Shown piece after piece: positions 1 to 5,955 of a stretch of DNA of 6,864 nucleotides. The notes under the pieces are model-generated. The model made no database searches. It had not been told where the DNA came from and saw only the letters and a program-made list of their open reading frames with translations. The stretch covers positions 1 to 6,864 of the forward strand of contig CAJOOL010000138.1 in assembly GCA_905236115.1 (NCBI GenBank), written 5' to 3'. The stretch's first letter is position 1. Every line of letters starts with the position of its first letter. Made by a program: the position numbers and the translations under genes. Origin of the DNA: an uncultured Endomicrobiia bacterium (GTDB taxonomy: Bacteria; Elusimicrobiota; Endomicrobiia; Endomicrobiales; Endomicrobiaceae).

Positions 1-14
1 GCCTATAAAGAGGC

Positions 15-57
15 GGAACTTCGCAGGGATAATGGGCAATTTATCGCGAGAAGTTCC
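15..57 (+). other. Long imperfect hairpin
   Basis: GGAACTTC (15-22) is the exact reverse complement of GAAGTTCC (50-57). The stem can be continued inward by CGC/GCG and by GATAA (28-32) with TTATC (41-45), with small bulges, leaving the loop TGGGCAAT (33-40). About 15 pairs form in total. There is no U-run after it, so it is not an intrinsic terminator. It could be a leader RNA structure or a dispersed intergenic repeat; the sequence does not decide between these. Confidence 0.5.
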
Positions 58-110
58 AACGAATTTAGAGGCAAAATATGCCTCAAGATTTCCGTTCAGA
101 ATTAATCAGT

Positions 111-131
111 GTTTCCTAAATTTAAGGAAAC
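111..131 (+). promoter_or_regulatory. Hairpin holding the nadE ribosome binding site
   Basis: GTTTCCT (111-117) pairs perfectly with AGGAAAC (125-131) around a 7-nt loop. The only good Shine-Dalgarno for nadE, AAGGAA at 124-129, lies in the 3' arm, 8 nt before the ATG at 138. A folded hairpin would therefore hide the ribosome binding site. An A-run rather than a U-run follows the stem, which argues against a terminator on this strand. Confidence 0.5.
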
Positions 132-137
132 AAAAAA

Positions 138-1595
138 ATGAAAATAGCATTGGCAAAAGTAAACCAAACTGCAGGAAAAATAAAGGAAAATACGGAAAAA
201 ATTTTAAGTTATGTCCAAAAGGCTGAAGAAGCAGGATGTGAATTGATAGTTTTTCCATTATTTGCGATTTGCGGCGGACCTTGCGGATTTTTGTTTGAAA
301 ATAAAGATTTTATTGATGAAAATATAGAAGCTGCGGAATTTATTTCCAAAAACAGTTCCATAAATTTAATTTGCGGGGAAGTTTTTCAAAAAACGGATGA
401 TAATACGGCTTATATTTTTGCGGATAATGATATTGAACTTTTGAAAGCAGATATTAAAAATTTTTCTGCAAATAAAAAACTTATAGTTGTTATAAGCTGT
501 TTATCGTATTATGAAAGAAAAATTAAAGAAGTAAAAGATTTTTTTACAATGCAGGCTGTTGAAAATAATGTTAATATTGCTTATTTAAATATGCTTGGTG
601 CACAAGACGGATATATTTTTGACGGTCTGGCACTTTATGTAAATAAGAAAGGAAAATTTAAAATATTTGACCAATCTTTTAAAGAAAATTTGATAATATT
701 TGATACGGATGGAAAAGATTTGGAAATCGGTTTTAATGACAGAAACGAAGAACTTTACAAAGTTTTGGTTTTGGGTCTGAAAGATTATATGAACAAAAAC
801 GGTTTTAAAAAATGTGCTCTTGGCATAAGCGGGGGAATAGATTCCGCATTAACAGCGGCGATAGCCGTTGATGCCGTCGGAGCCGAAAATGTTTTGGGCG
901 TTTTAATGCCGTCAAAATATACTTCCGAACAGTCCGGTTCTTCGGCATTGAAACTGTGCAAAAATTTAAATATCAAAACAAAAACCGTTCCGATAGAAAA
1001 TATCTACAATACATTTATAAATGAGCTTACGCCGTTTTTTGACGGAAAAGAAAAAGATTTAACCGAAGAAAATCTTCAGGCAAGAATAAGAGGAAATATT
1101 TTGATGTCTCTGTCCAATAAGTTCGGTTATCTCATTTTATGCACCGGCAACAAATCGGAAGATGCCGTCGGTTACAGCACTCTTTACGGAGATACTTCCG
1201 GAGGGTATGCACCGATAAGCGACCTGTATAAAAAGGATGTTTATACACTTGCCAAATACAGAAATACGATTTCAAAAGTCATTCCAGATTTTATAATAGA
1301 AAGACCTCCCACGGCAGAACTGAGAGAAAATCAAAAAGATTCCGACTCTCTTCCGGAATATGATATTTTGGACGATATTCTGGAAAAAATACTTGATAAG
1401 AAAATGTCTTATAAAGAGATTATTGAAACCGGTGTCAAAAAAGAAGTTTTGGATAAAGTTTGGAAACTTATAAAAAATTCGGAATATAAAAGAAGACAAT
1501 CTCCGGCAGGAACGAAAGTTTCAAAATCTGCTTTTATAAAAGATATCGATTTGCCGATTACAAACGGATATTTATGGAACAAAACGAATCATTAA
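138..1595 (+). CDS. nadE: NAD+ synthetase with degenerate glutaminase (nitrilase) domain
   Basis: The product makes NAD+ from deamido-NAD+, ATP and an ammonia source, the last step of NAD synthesis in the cytoplasm. It has 485 residues. The C-terminal synthetase domain (about 205-485) is intact: the ATP-pyrophosphatase loop SGGIDS at 231-236, ARIRGN at 315-320, TGNKSED at 337-343, SGGYAPISDLYK at 354-365, PPTAELRENQKDSDSLPEYD at 390-409, and KRRQSPAG at 451-458. The N-terminal nitrilase-fold glutaminase (1-200) is recognisable from its start (KIALAKVNQTAG) and from LNMLGAQDGYIFDG (150-163), but the usual FPE is FPL (Leu41). The block that normally carries the catalytic Lys and the ICED Cys is missing, and the protein is shorter than the usual ~540-580 residues. 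Ammonia-dependent activity is inferred. The start is fixed by an in-frame TAA at 123-125 and the Shine-Dalgarno AAGGAA. The gene overlaps radC by 22 nt. Confidence 0.93.
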   Translation: MKIALAKVNQTAGKIKENTEKILSYVQKAEEAGCELIVFPLFAICGGPCGFLFENKDFIDENIEAAEFISKNSSINLICGEVFQKTDDNTAYIFADNDIELLKADIKNFSANKKLIVVISCLSYYERKIKEVKDFFTMQAVENNVNIAYLNMLGAQDGYIFDGLALYVNKKGKFKIFDQSFKENLIIFDTDGKDLEIGFNDRNEELYKVLVLGLKDYMNKNGFKKCALGISGGIDSALTAAIAVDAVGAENVLGVLMPSKYTSEQSGSSALKLCKNLNIKTKTVPIENIYNTFINELTPFFDGKEKDLTEENLQARIRGNILMSLSNKFGYLILCTGNKSEDAVGYSTLYGDTSGGYAPISDLYKKDVYTLAKYRNTISKVIPDFIIERPPTAELRENQKDSDSLPEYDILDDILEKILDKKMSYKEIIETGVKKEVLDKVWKLIKNSEYKRRQSPAGTKVSKSAFIKDIDLPITNGYLWNKTNH

Positions 1596-2362
1596 AATTC
1601 ATAACTGAACAACATAAAATAAATTCGGCATGTACGCAAGAGCAAAATTTTGCCGATACGGAAATTCATACCGATACAAAAGCATATACCGCAGGCCACA
1701 GAGAACGTGTAAAAGAAAGATTTTTAAATACGGATTTTACCGGCTGGCAGGATTATGAAATTCTGGAGTTTGCCTTATTTTTCGTAATACCTCAGAAAGA
1801 TACCAAGCAGACTGCAAAACTGCTTATAGAAAAATTCGGCAGTTTAAAAGAACTGATGTGTGCCGGTTATAATGAGTTGTCCGAAGCTTTTAAAAACATA
1901 AAAGGCGTCGGCCGTCATACGGCATTGTTTCTTTATTTTTTAAAAAGTTTTGCCGTAAAATATTCGGAATTTAAAATAAAGGAAAAGCAGGTTTTATCTT
2001 CGCCCGACAGCGTTGTAAACTTCTTAAGAAACCTTATCGGAACGAGCAAAAACGAAAATTTTTATGCCGTATTTTTCAATGCTTCAAATGAAGTCTTGGA
2101 TTATAAGCTGATAAGCGAGGGGACTGCGGGCGGTGCGGCGGCGTATCCTGCAAAGATAGCCAAATTTGCCTTGACAACCAACGCAAGAAGTGTTATAGTA
2201 TCGCATAATCATCCGGGAGGTATATGCAGTCCGTCGGAGAAAGATGTTTCGGCAACCAAACGTATAAAGCAGGCGTTGGAAGCCGTCAATGTTTTTTTAA
2301 TGGATCATATTATTGTTACAGACAGCGGTTATTTCAGTTTTAAGTTCAGCGGTTTGTTGTAA
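1574..2362 (+). CDS. radC: RadC-family JAMM-domain protein
   Basis: This is a 262-residue protein of the RadC/UPF0758 family. The family is widely annotated as DNA repair, but its biochemical role is unsettled. An unconserved N-terminal tail (1-38) is followed by the RadC N-terminal helical region (GHRERVKERF at 41-50, then DYEILEFALFFVIPQKDTKQ at 60-79), a helix-hairpin-helix (IKGVGRHTALFL, 109-120), and the JAMM/MPN+ metalloprotease-like domain (about 140-262). The zinc motif is complete: SHNHPGG with His211 and His213, and Asp224 in SPSEKD. Its ATG lies 22 nt inside the end of nadE in another frame, so translation is probably coupled. The Shine-Dalgarno is poor (GGA before the ATG), and no better start occurs before the conserved part. 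A 36-nt gap separates it from purF. The operon context gives no functional hint beyond co-expression. Confidence 0.93.
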   Translation: MEQNESLKFITEQHKINSACTQEQNFADTEIHTDTKAYTAGHRERVKERFLNTDFTGWQDYEILEFALFFVIPQKDTKQTAKLLIEKFGSLKELMCAGYNELSEAFKNIKGVGRHTALFLYFLKSFAVKYSEFKIKEKQVLSSPDSVVNFLRNLIGTSKNENFYAVFFNASNEVLDYKLISEGTAGGAAAYPAKIAKFALTTNARSVIVSHNHPGGICSPSEKDVSATKRIKQALEAVNVFLMDHIIVTDSGYFSFKFSGLL

Positions 2363-2386
2363 TATGCCGCACGGCAGTTGTATAAC

Positions 2387-2391
2387 AGGAG
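2387..2391 (+). promoter_or_regulatory. Ribosome binding site deciding the purF start
   Basis: AGGAG lies 7 nt before the ATG at 2399. This favours that ATG over the in-frame TTG at 2378, which would add seven residues and would place this Shine-Dalgarno inside the gene. A short dyad, TGCCG-CA-CGGCA (2365-2376), sits just upstream in the radC-purF spacer. Confidence 0.8.
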
Positions 2392-2398
2392 AAAAATT

Positions 2399-3835
2399 AT
2401 GAGCGGTTTATTCGGTGTAGTTTCAAAAAATAAAAACAGCTGTATAGATTCTTTAATTTACGGAACGGACTATCAGGCACACATGGGTTCGGAATACGGC
2501 GGTCTTGCTGTTTCCGGCAAAAGTTTTGCAAGGTTCATACACAGAATGAGCAATGCCAATTTCAGAGATAAATTTTTTGAAAGCATAAAAAATATGGAAG
2601 TTCACAGCGGCATAGGCGTGATAAGCGATTTGGAAGAACAGCCGATTTATATTAAGTCCAAGCTCGGGGAATTTTGTATCGTTACTTCCGGCAGAATTAC
2701 CAATCTTGAAGAGCTTGCAAAAGAAATGATGGATGCCGGGATTTCTTTCAGCGAGTTCAGCAAAAGCAATGTAAATATGACTGAACTTGTCGCAAGGATA
2801 ATTTCCGGAGGAAAGACCATACAGGACGGAATAAAAATTCTTTTTGAAAAAATCAACGGTTCATGTTCTCTTCTTGTTTTGACGAGACAGGGTATTTATG
2901 CCGCCAGAGATTATTACGGAAGAACGCCGCTTGTTTTGGGGCAGAATTCCGATTCTTTTGCAGTCTGTTCGGAAACATGCGGTTTTGCAAATTTAGGATA
3001 CAAAACAATAAGAGATTTGAATTCCGGAGAAATAATTTTAATCAACGAAAACGAACTGAAAGTTTTGGAACCGGGGTTTAAGAATAAAAAAATCTGCACG
3101 TTTTTATGGATATATACGGGTTTTCCGTCTTCCAATTATGAGGGATTGAATTCCGAAGTTATCAGAGAAAGAAGCGGCCGTCTTCTTGCCAAAAGAGATA
3201 AAGGCATAAAGGCCGACCTTGTTGCAGGCGTTCCGGATTCCGGTTTGGCTCATGCCGTGGGATATTCCATGGAATCAAAAATTCCTTTCAGAAGACCGCT
3301 TGTAAAATACACTCCCACTTACGGCAGAAGTTATGCACCTCCGTCTCAGCATTTAAGAGATTTGACCGCCAGAATGAAACTGATAGCAATAAAAGAAGTC
3401 ATAGAGGGCAACAGTCTTATTCTTTTGGAAGATTCCATTGTCAGAGGAACTCAGCTGAAGAATTTTACCGTTGAAAAATTGTGGAACTGCGGAGCAAAAG
3501 AAATTCATGTCCGCCCTGCCTGTCCGCCGCTGATGTTTCCGTGTTCTTATTGCAACTCCACCAGAACCAACAGCGAGCTTATTACCAGACGTGCAATAAG
3601 AGAAATAGAAGGTCATGACATTGAAGACGTTTCTCAATATTTGGATCCGTCCACGGAAAAATATAAAAAGATGATTGAGTGGATAAGAAAATATTTGAAT
3701 ATTACTTCTTTAAAATATCAGACTTTGGATGATATGGTTGAAGCGATAGGTCTTCCGGAAGAAGACCTCTGTACATATTGTTGGAACGGAAAAGACTGCA
3801 AAAAAAATTGTAAAAAAGAAAATAAAAATGTATAA
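2399..3835 (+). CDS. purF: PurF-type amidophosphoribosyltransferase lacking the N-terminal Cys nucleophile
   Basis: The 478-residue product resembles glutamine-PRPP amidotransferase, the first step of purine synthesis (PRPP to phosphoribosylamine). The phosphoribosyltransferase half is well kept: VAGVPDSGLAHAVGY (275-289), KYTPTYGRSY (303-312), and the PRPP loop LLEDSIVRGTQ (342-352). Cysteines at 233 (KICTF), 375/382 (CPPLMFPC) and 458/461 (CTYC) fall where Bacillus-type PurF binds its [4Fe-4S] cluster, so a cluster is likely. The N-terminal Ntn glutaminase domain is altered. It starts MSGLFG, not MCGI(F/V)G, so Ser replaces the nucleophile. The GHxRY arginine motif reads HSGIGVIS (69-76), the oxyanion NG is SG (97-98), and the Asp before (T/S)E is Met127. 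Gln-dependent activity is therefore doubtful, while NH3-dependent synthesis is plausible. A PurF-like paralogue with another role is possible. It is probably the last gene of the nadE-radC-purF operon. Confidence 0.85.
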   Translation: MSGLFGVVSKNKNSCIDSLIYGTDYQAHMGSEYGGLAVSGKSFARFIHRMSNANFRDKFFESIKNMEVHSGIGVISDLEEQPIYIKSKLGEFCIVTSGRITNLEELAKEMMDAGISFSEFSKSNVNMTELVARIISGGKTIQDGIKILFEKINGSCSLLVLTRQGIYAARDYYGRTPLVLGQNSDSFAVCSETCGFANLGYKTIRDLNSGEIILINENELKVLEPGFKNKKICTFLWIYTGFPSSNYEGLNSEVIRERSGRLLAKRDKGIKADLVAGVPDSGLAHAVGYSMESKIPFRRPLVKYTPTYGRSYAPPSQHLRDLTARMKLIAIKEVIEGNSLILLEDSIVRGTQLKNFTVEKLWNCGAKEIHVRPACPPLMFPCSYCNSTRTNSELITRRAIREIEGHDIEDVSQYLDPSTEKYKKMIEWIRKYLNITSLKYQTLDDMVEAIGLPEEDLCTYCWNGKDCKKNCKKENKNV

Positions 3836-3889
3836 TGTATAACCGTAGCGGATGTAGTTTAAACGGATTGTATCTGCCGCACCAAGTGT

Positions 3890-3903
3890 AATTATAAATT
3901 ATA
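3890..3903 (+). repeat. Two tandem AATTATA heptamers
   Basis: AATTATA occurs twice back to back (3890-3896 and 3897-3903). It is the same unit, with A in place of G, as the array 13 nt further on, so it may be a decayed outlying part of that array. In so AT-rich a spacer, two copies alone would be weak evidence. Confidence 0.5.
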
Positions 3904-3915
3904 TTTTTGCTGTTC

Positions 3916-3943
3916 AATTGTAAATTATAAATTGTAAATTGTA
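3916..3943 (+). repeat. Heptanucleotide tandem array, four units
   Basis: Four adjoining 7-mers read AATTGTA, AATTATA, AATTGTA, AATTGTA, ending 5 nt before the tRNA gene. Only one base differs among the four. The array fills the position where a promoter for the tRNA would lie. A related array with the same period is found before atpE. Confidence 0.8.
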
Positions 3944-3948
3944 GTTTT

Positions 3949-4024
3949 GGGGCTATAGCTCAGTTAGCAGAGCGCTTGCATCGCATACAAGAGGCCGGGG
4001 GTGCAACTCCCCCTAGCTCCACCA
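3949..4024 (+). tRNA. tRNA-Ala (anticodon CGC), atypical elbow
   Basis: A full cloverleaf of 76 nt with encoded CCA can be drawn. The acceptor is GGGGCTA (3949-3955) with TAGCTCC (4014-4020). The D stem is GCTC/GAGC (3958-3961/3970-3973). The anticodon stem is 3975-3979/3987-3991 with loop ATCGCAT and anticodon CGC at 3982-3984, which reads GCG. The T stem is GGGGG/CCCCC (3997-4001/4009-4013), followed by A73 and CCA. The G3-U70 pair (3951-4018) is the classic alanine identity element. Oddities: the D loop AGTTAGCA has A at position 18 instead of invariant G; the T loop TGCAACT has G at 55 instead of T; and the innermost anticodon-stem pair is C-A. It may be a working but unusual tRNA or one that is decaying. 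Confidence 0.88.
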
Positions 4025-4042
4025 AATAAGCGGGGCGGTTTT

Positions 4043-4762
4043 ATGACATTGGCACCGAGTGTCTTGGTTGATATAGGCGGTTTCCATGTAACCAATACTT
4101 TTGTAACAACGATAATTGTAGATTTGATTATCGTTGTTTTGGTTTTGGCGTTCAGAGCTTCGCTTTCTTTATATCCCAAAGGCATTCAAAACATTCTGGA
4201 AGCTGTTTACGAATATTTTTATGATGCTTCAAAAGAAGTTTCAGGCAAAGCCGATATAATTTTCCCTTGGGTTACGACCATTTTTCTTTTTGTTGTAATA
4301 TCCAATCTTTTGGGGCAGTTTCCAGGTTTTGAAACGATAAGATTTTTCTCGTCGGCCGCAGGCCAAGATGGTGCGGCTTTATGCAGAACACCGACATCGG
4401 ACTTAAACGTCACTCTGGCTCTTGCCGTAATATCAATATTTATGTGCCATTTTTACTCGGTAAAATATACCGGAATAAAAGGTTATATAGGCAGATTTAT
4501 ATCTTTTAAGATGTTTCCTATTTTTATGTTTGTAGGTCTTTTGGAATTTATAGGTGAATTTACCAAAGTTATATCTTTGTCCTGCAGACTTTTCGGTAAT
4601 CTTTTTGCGGGAGAGACCGTTATGGGAACGGTTTCGTCAATGTTTGCATTCGGGCTGCCGCTGCCTTTTATGATGCTGGAGCTTATGGTTGCCGTTATTC
4701 AAGCGGTGGTTTTCGCTATGCTGACGATGTCGTTTATGAGCATTATGATAGAAAAACACTAA
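4043..4762 (+). CDS. atpB: F0F1 ATP synthase subunit a
   Basis: This 239-residue polytopic inner-membrane protein forms the ion half-channels facing the c ring. Hydrophobic spans fall at about 20-38, 74-92, 121-140, 156-172 and 205-236. The essential arginine is Arg182 in SLSCRLFGNLFAGE (178-190 region), and the family signature RTPTSDLNVTLALA lies at 115-128. I chose the ATG at 4043. An earlier in-frame GTG at 4001 lies inside the tRNA T stem, and its added residues are not conserved. The leader from the tRNA CCA to the ATG is only 18 nt, with a GGGGCGG purine stretch (4032-4038) as a mediocre Shine-Dalgarno. No atpI precedes it. Confidence 0.95.
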   Translation: MTLAPSVLVDIGGFHVTNTFVTTIIVDLIIVVLVLAFRASLSLYPKGIQNILEAVYEYFYDASKEVSGKADIIFPWVTTIFLFVVISNLLGQFPGFETIRFFSSAAGQDGAALCRTPTSDLNVTLALAVISIFMCHFYSVKYTGIKGYIGRFISFKMFPIFMFVGLLEFIGEFTKVISLSCRLFGNLFAGETVMGTVSSMFAFGLPLPFMMLELMVAVIQAVVFAMLTMSFMSIMIEKH

Positions 4763-4781
4763 AAAATTGCAGAGCAATTTT
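4763..4781 (+). other. Perfect hairpin right after the atpB stop
   Basis: AAAATTGC (4763-4770) and GCAATTTT (4774-4781) form an 8-bp stem around the loop AGA, starting on the base after the atpB TAA. The 3' arm ends in U's but no U-run follows, and the stem is AT-rich. It would be a weak or partial terminator at best. It could also act as a 3'-end stabiliser or processing site between the a and c cistrons, consistent with the need for many more c than a subunits. The role is inferred. Confidence 0.55.
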
Positions 4782-4795
4782 CTATAAATTATTTT

Positions 4796-4830
4796 ATTAT
4801 ACATTGTACGTTATACATTGTACATTGTAA
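4796..4830 (+). repeat. Heptanucleotide tandem array, five units
   Basis: Five adjoining 7-mers read ATTATAC, ATTGTAC, GTTATAC, ATTGTAC, ATTGTAA. Put in the same phase, the array before the tRNA is made of ATTGTAA/ATTATAA, so both follow ATTRTAM. This one lies between the post-atpB hairpin and the atpE ribosome binding site, and so is transcribed within the atp operon. Confidence 0.8.
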
Positions 4831-5052
<222 letters not shown>

Positions 5053-5080
5053 TTTCGTTACAGAGTTATAGAATAATACT

Positions 5081-5614
5081 ATGGAAATATTGACAAATAT
5101 AATAAATTTATTCGGTCTTGAAACAAAATTATTTATAGCACAGGTAGTGAATTTTATCGTATTACTGTGTATTTTAAAAATATTTTTGTATGAACCGATT
5201 GCAAAAACTTTGCAGGAAAGAAAAAACAAAATTCGCCAAGGTTTGGATGACGCCGAAAATGCCAAAAAAGCACTTGCGGATGCCGAAAATCAAAAGACGG
5301 CCGTTTTGAAAGAAGCCAAAATTGACGCCGGTAAAATTTTGGAAAACACTAAAATTTCCTGTGAAAGTTTAAAACGTAAATCCGCCGAAGATGCCAAAAA
5401 ACAGGCGGAAGAAATACTTGCAAACGCACAAAAACAAGCCGAAAACGAATTTGAAAAAGCCGGTCAAAAAATCGGAAATATGTCCGTTGATTTATCCGAA
5501 GAAATAGTTACAAAAATATTGTCCGAAATATTCACGCAAGAGGATAAAACAAAAATTTTGGCAAGAGCTGTTGAAAAGATAGCAAACGGCGGTTATGGAA
5601 AAGCAACAAATTAA
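5081..5614 (+). CDS. atpF: F0F1 ATP synthase subunit b
   Basis: This 177-residue peripheral-stalk subunit has one N-terminal membrane span (about 17-36), the conserved LYEPI juncture (36-40), and then a long charged, Ala/Lys/Glu-rich coiled coil (about 42-135). The C-terminal segment DLSEEIVTKILSEIF (137-151) would contact delta. A single b gene implies a homodimeric stalk. The 28-nt gap after atpE has no good Shine-Dalgarno before the ATG, so translation may depend on re-initiation or coupling. The last 20 nt overlap atpH. Confidence 0.93.
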   Translation: MEILTNIINLFGLETKLFIAQVVNFIVLLCILKIFLYEPIAKTLQERKNKIRQGLDDAENAKKALADAENQKTAVLKEAKIDAGKILENTKISCESLKRKSAEDAKKQAEEILANAQKQAENEFEKAGQKIGNMSVDLSEEIVTKILSEIFTQEDKTKILARAVEKIANGGYGKATN

Positions 5615-5945
5615 ACAATTAGCATTATCAATACTTGAAGACGGCGGAGTCTCGCAGGAAAGCTGTGATTGGATTATAAATAATTTATCCAAAAATGACT
5701 TGAAATTATTTATATCTTGCTTTCGTTCGGCGTTTAAAGATAAAAATGTTACCGTAAGGTATGCCGGGAATTTGTCGGAAACAATTAAAGAAAAGATATC
5801 GGGTATGTTTCCCGGAAAAAATATTATTTATGTTCTCAGTGACAAGGAAGTTCTTGCCGGCATAAAAATGGAGTTTGGTGATTATATTTTGGATTACAGC
5901 GTAACAAGTATGATAATAAAAATTTTAAAAGGTATAAGAATATAA
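5595..5945 (+). CDS. atpH: F0F1 ATP synthase subunit delta, N-terminally short
   Basis: This protein has 116 residues, against about 175-180 for usual delta (OSCP). The C-terminal domain is recognisable: NVTVRYAGNLSETIKEKI (51-68) and EVLAGIKMEFGDYILDYSV (85-103), which matches the family pattern of an LxGGIxxxxGDxxxDxSV-type end. Residues 1-48 seem to hold only the last helices of the six-helix N-terminal domain that clasps the alpha N-terminus. The shortness is not an annotation artefact: an in-frame TAG at 5580-5582 blocks any extension, and atpF occupies the upstream DNA at full length. The gene overlaps atpF by 20 nt and is 10 nt from atpA. Identity rests on position as well as on similarity. 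Confidence 0.85.
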   Translation: MEKQQIKQLALSILEDGGVSQESCDWIINNLSKNDLKLFISCFRSAFKDKNVTVRYAGNLSETIKEKISGMFPGKNIIYVLSDKEVLAGIKMEFGDYILDYSVTSMIIKILKGIRI

Positions 5946-5955
5946 GAGAAAGTTT

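Larger units (their letters stand above)
1..137 (+). promoter_or_regulatory. Non-coding leader upstream of nadE
   Basis: I see no convincing gene here. Frame +1 is open from the left edge to a TAA at 103-105, and one minus-strand frame is open as well, but neither translation resembles a family I recognise. The stretch is dense in inverted repeats: arms 15-22/50-57, 68-72/80-84 and 111-117/125-131. GCCTC at 80-84 could also pair with GAGGC at 10-14, giving a rival fold. Most likely this is the end of an intergenic region and the 5' leader of the nadE operon. No clear -35/-10 pair is visible, and the promoter may lie left of the window. Confidence 0.45.
3836..3948 (+). other. AT-rich spacer between purF and the tRNA gene
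   Basis: No gene fits in this 113-nt spacer. It holds an 8-bp palindrome GTTTAAAC (3857-3864), weakly pairing GCGG (3848-3851) and CCGC (3877-3880), and two sets of period-7 repeats. No convincing rho-independent terminator follows purF, because the GCGG/CCGC fold is interrupted and lacks a U-run. A promoter for the tRNA-atp unit is expected here. TATAAA at 3926-3931 and TGTAAA at 3934-3939 are possible -10 boxes inside the repeats, but no well-spaced -35 is clear. Confidence 0.5.

Noticed and set aside
1..105. Open frame +1 up to a TAA at 103-105, possible C-terminus of an upstream gene
   Set aside because: The 34-residue translation matches nothing I know, the same DNA is also open in another + frame and in one minus frame, and inverted repeats dominate it. 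It cannot be excluded without the upstream sequence.
32..226. Small + strand open frame running into nadE
   Set aside because: It overlaps the start of nadE out of frame, has no Shine-Dalgarno and gives a Lys/Asn-rich, non-conserved peptide.
3828..3841. Tandem ATGTATA x2 over the purF stop codon
   Set aside because: The period is also 7 but the motif does not fit ATTRTAM. Two copies in AT-rich DNA are too few to call an array.
3848..3880. Possible terminator after purF (GCGG/CCGC arms)
   Set aside because: Only four continuous pairs form, the fold is bulged and no U-run follows.
2365..3882. TGCCGCAC on both sides of purF (2365-2372 and 3875-3882), as if target-site duplications of an inserted gene
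   Set aside because: The copies are not at the gene borders, the flanks differ, there are no terminal repeats or integrase, and purF codon use matches that of its neighbours. An 8-mer can recur by chance.
3916..4830. CRISPR-like array
   Set aside because: The units are 7 bp and adjoining, with no spacers and no cas genes.
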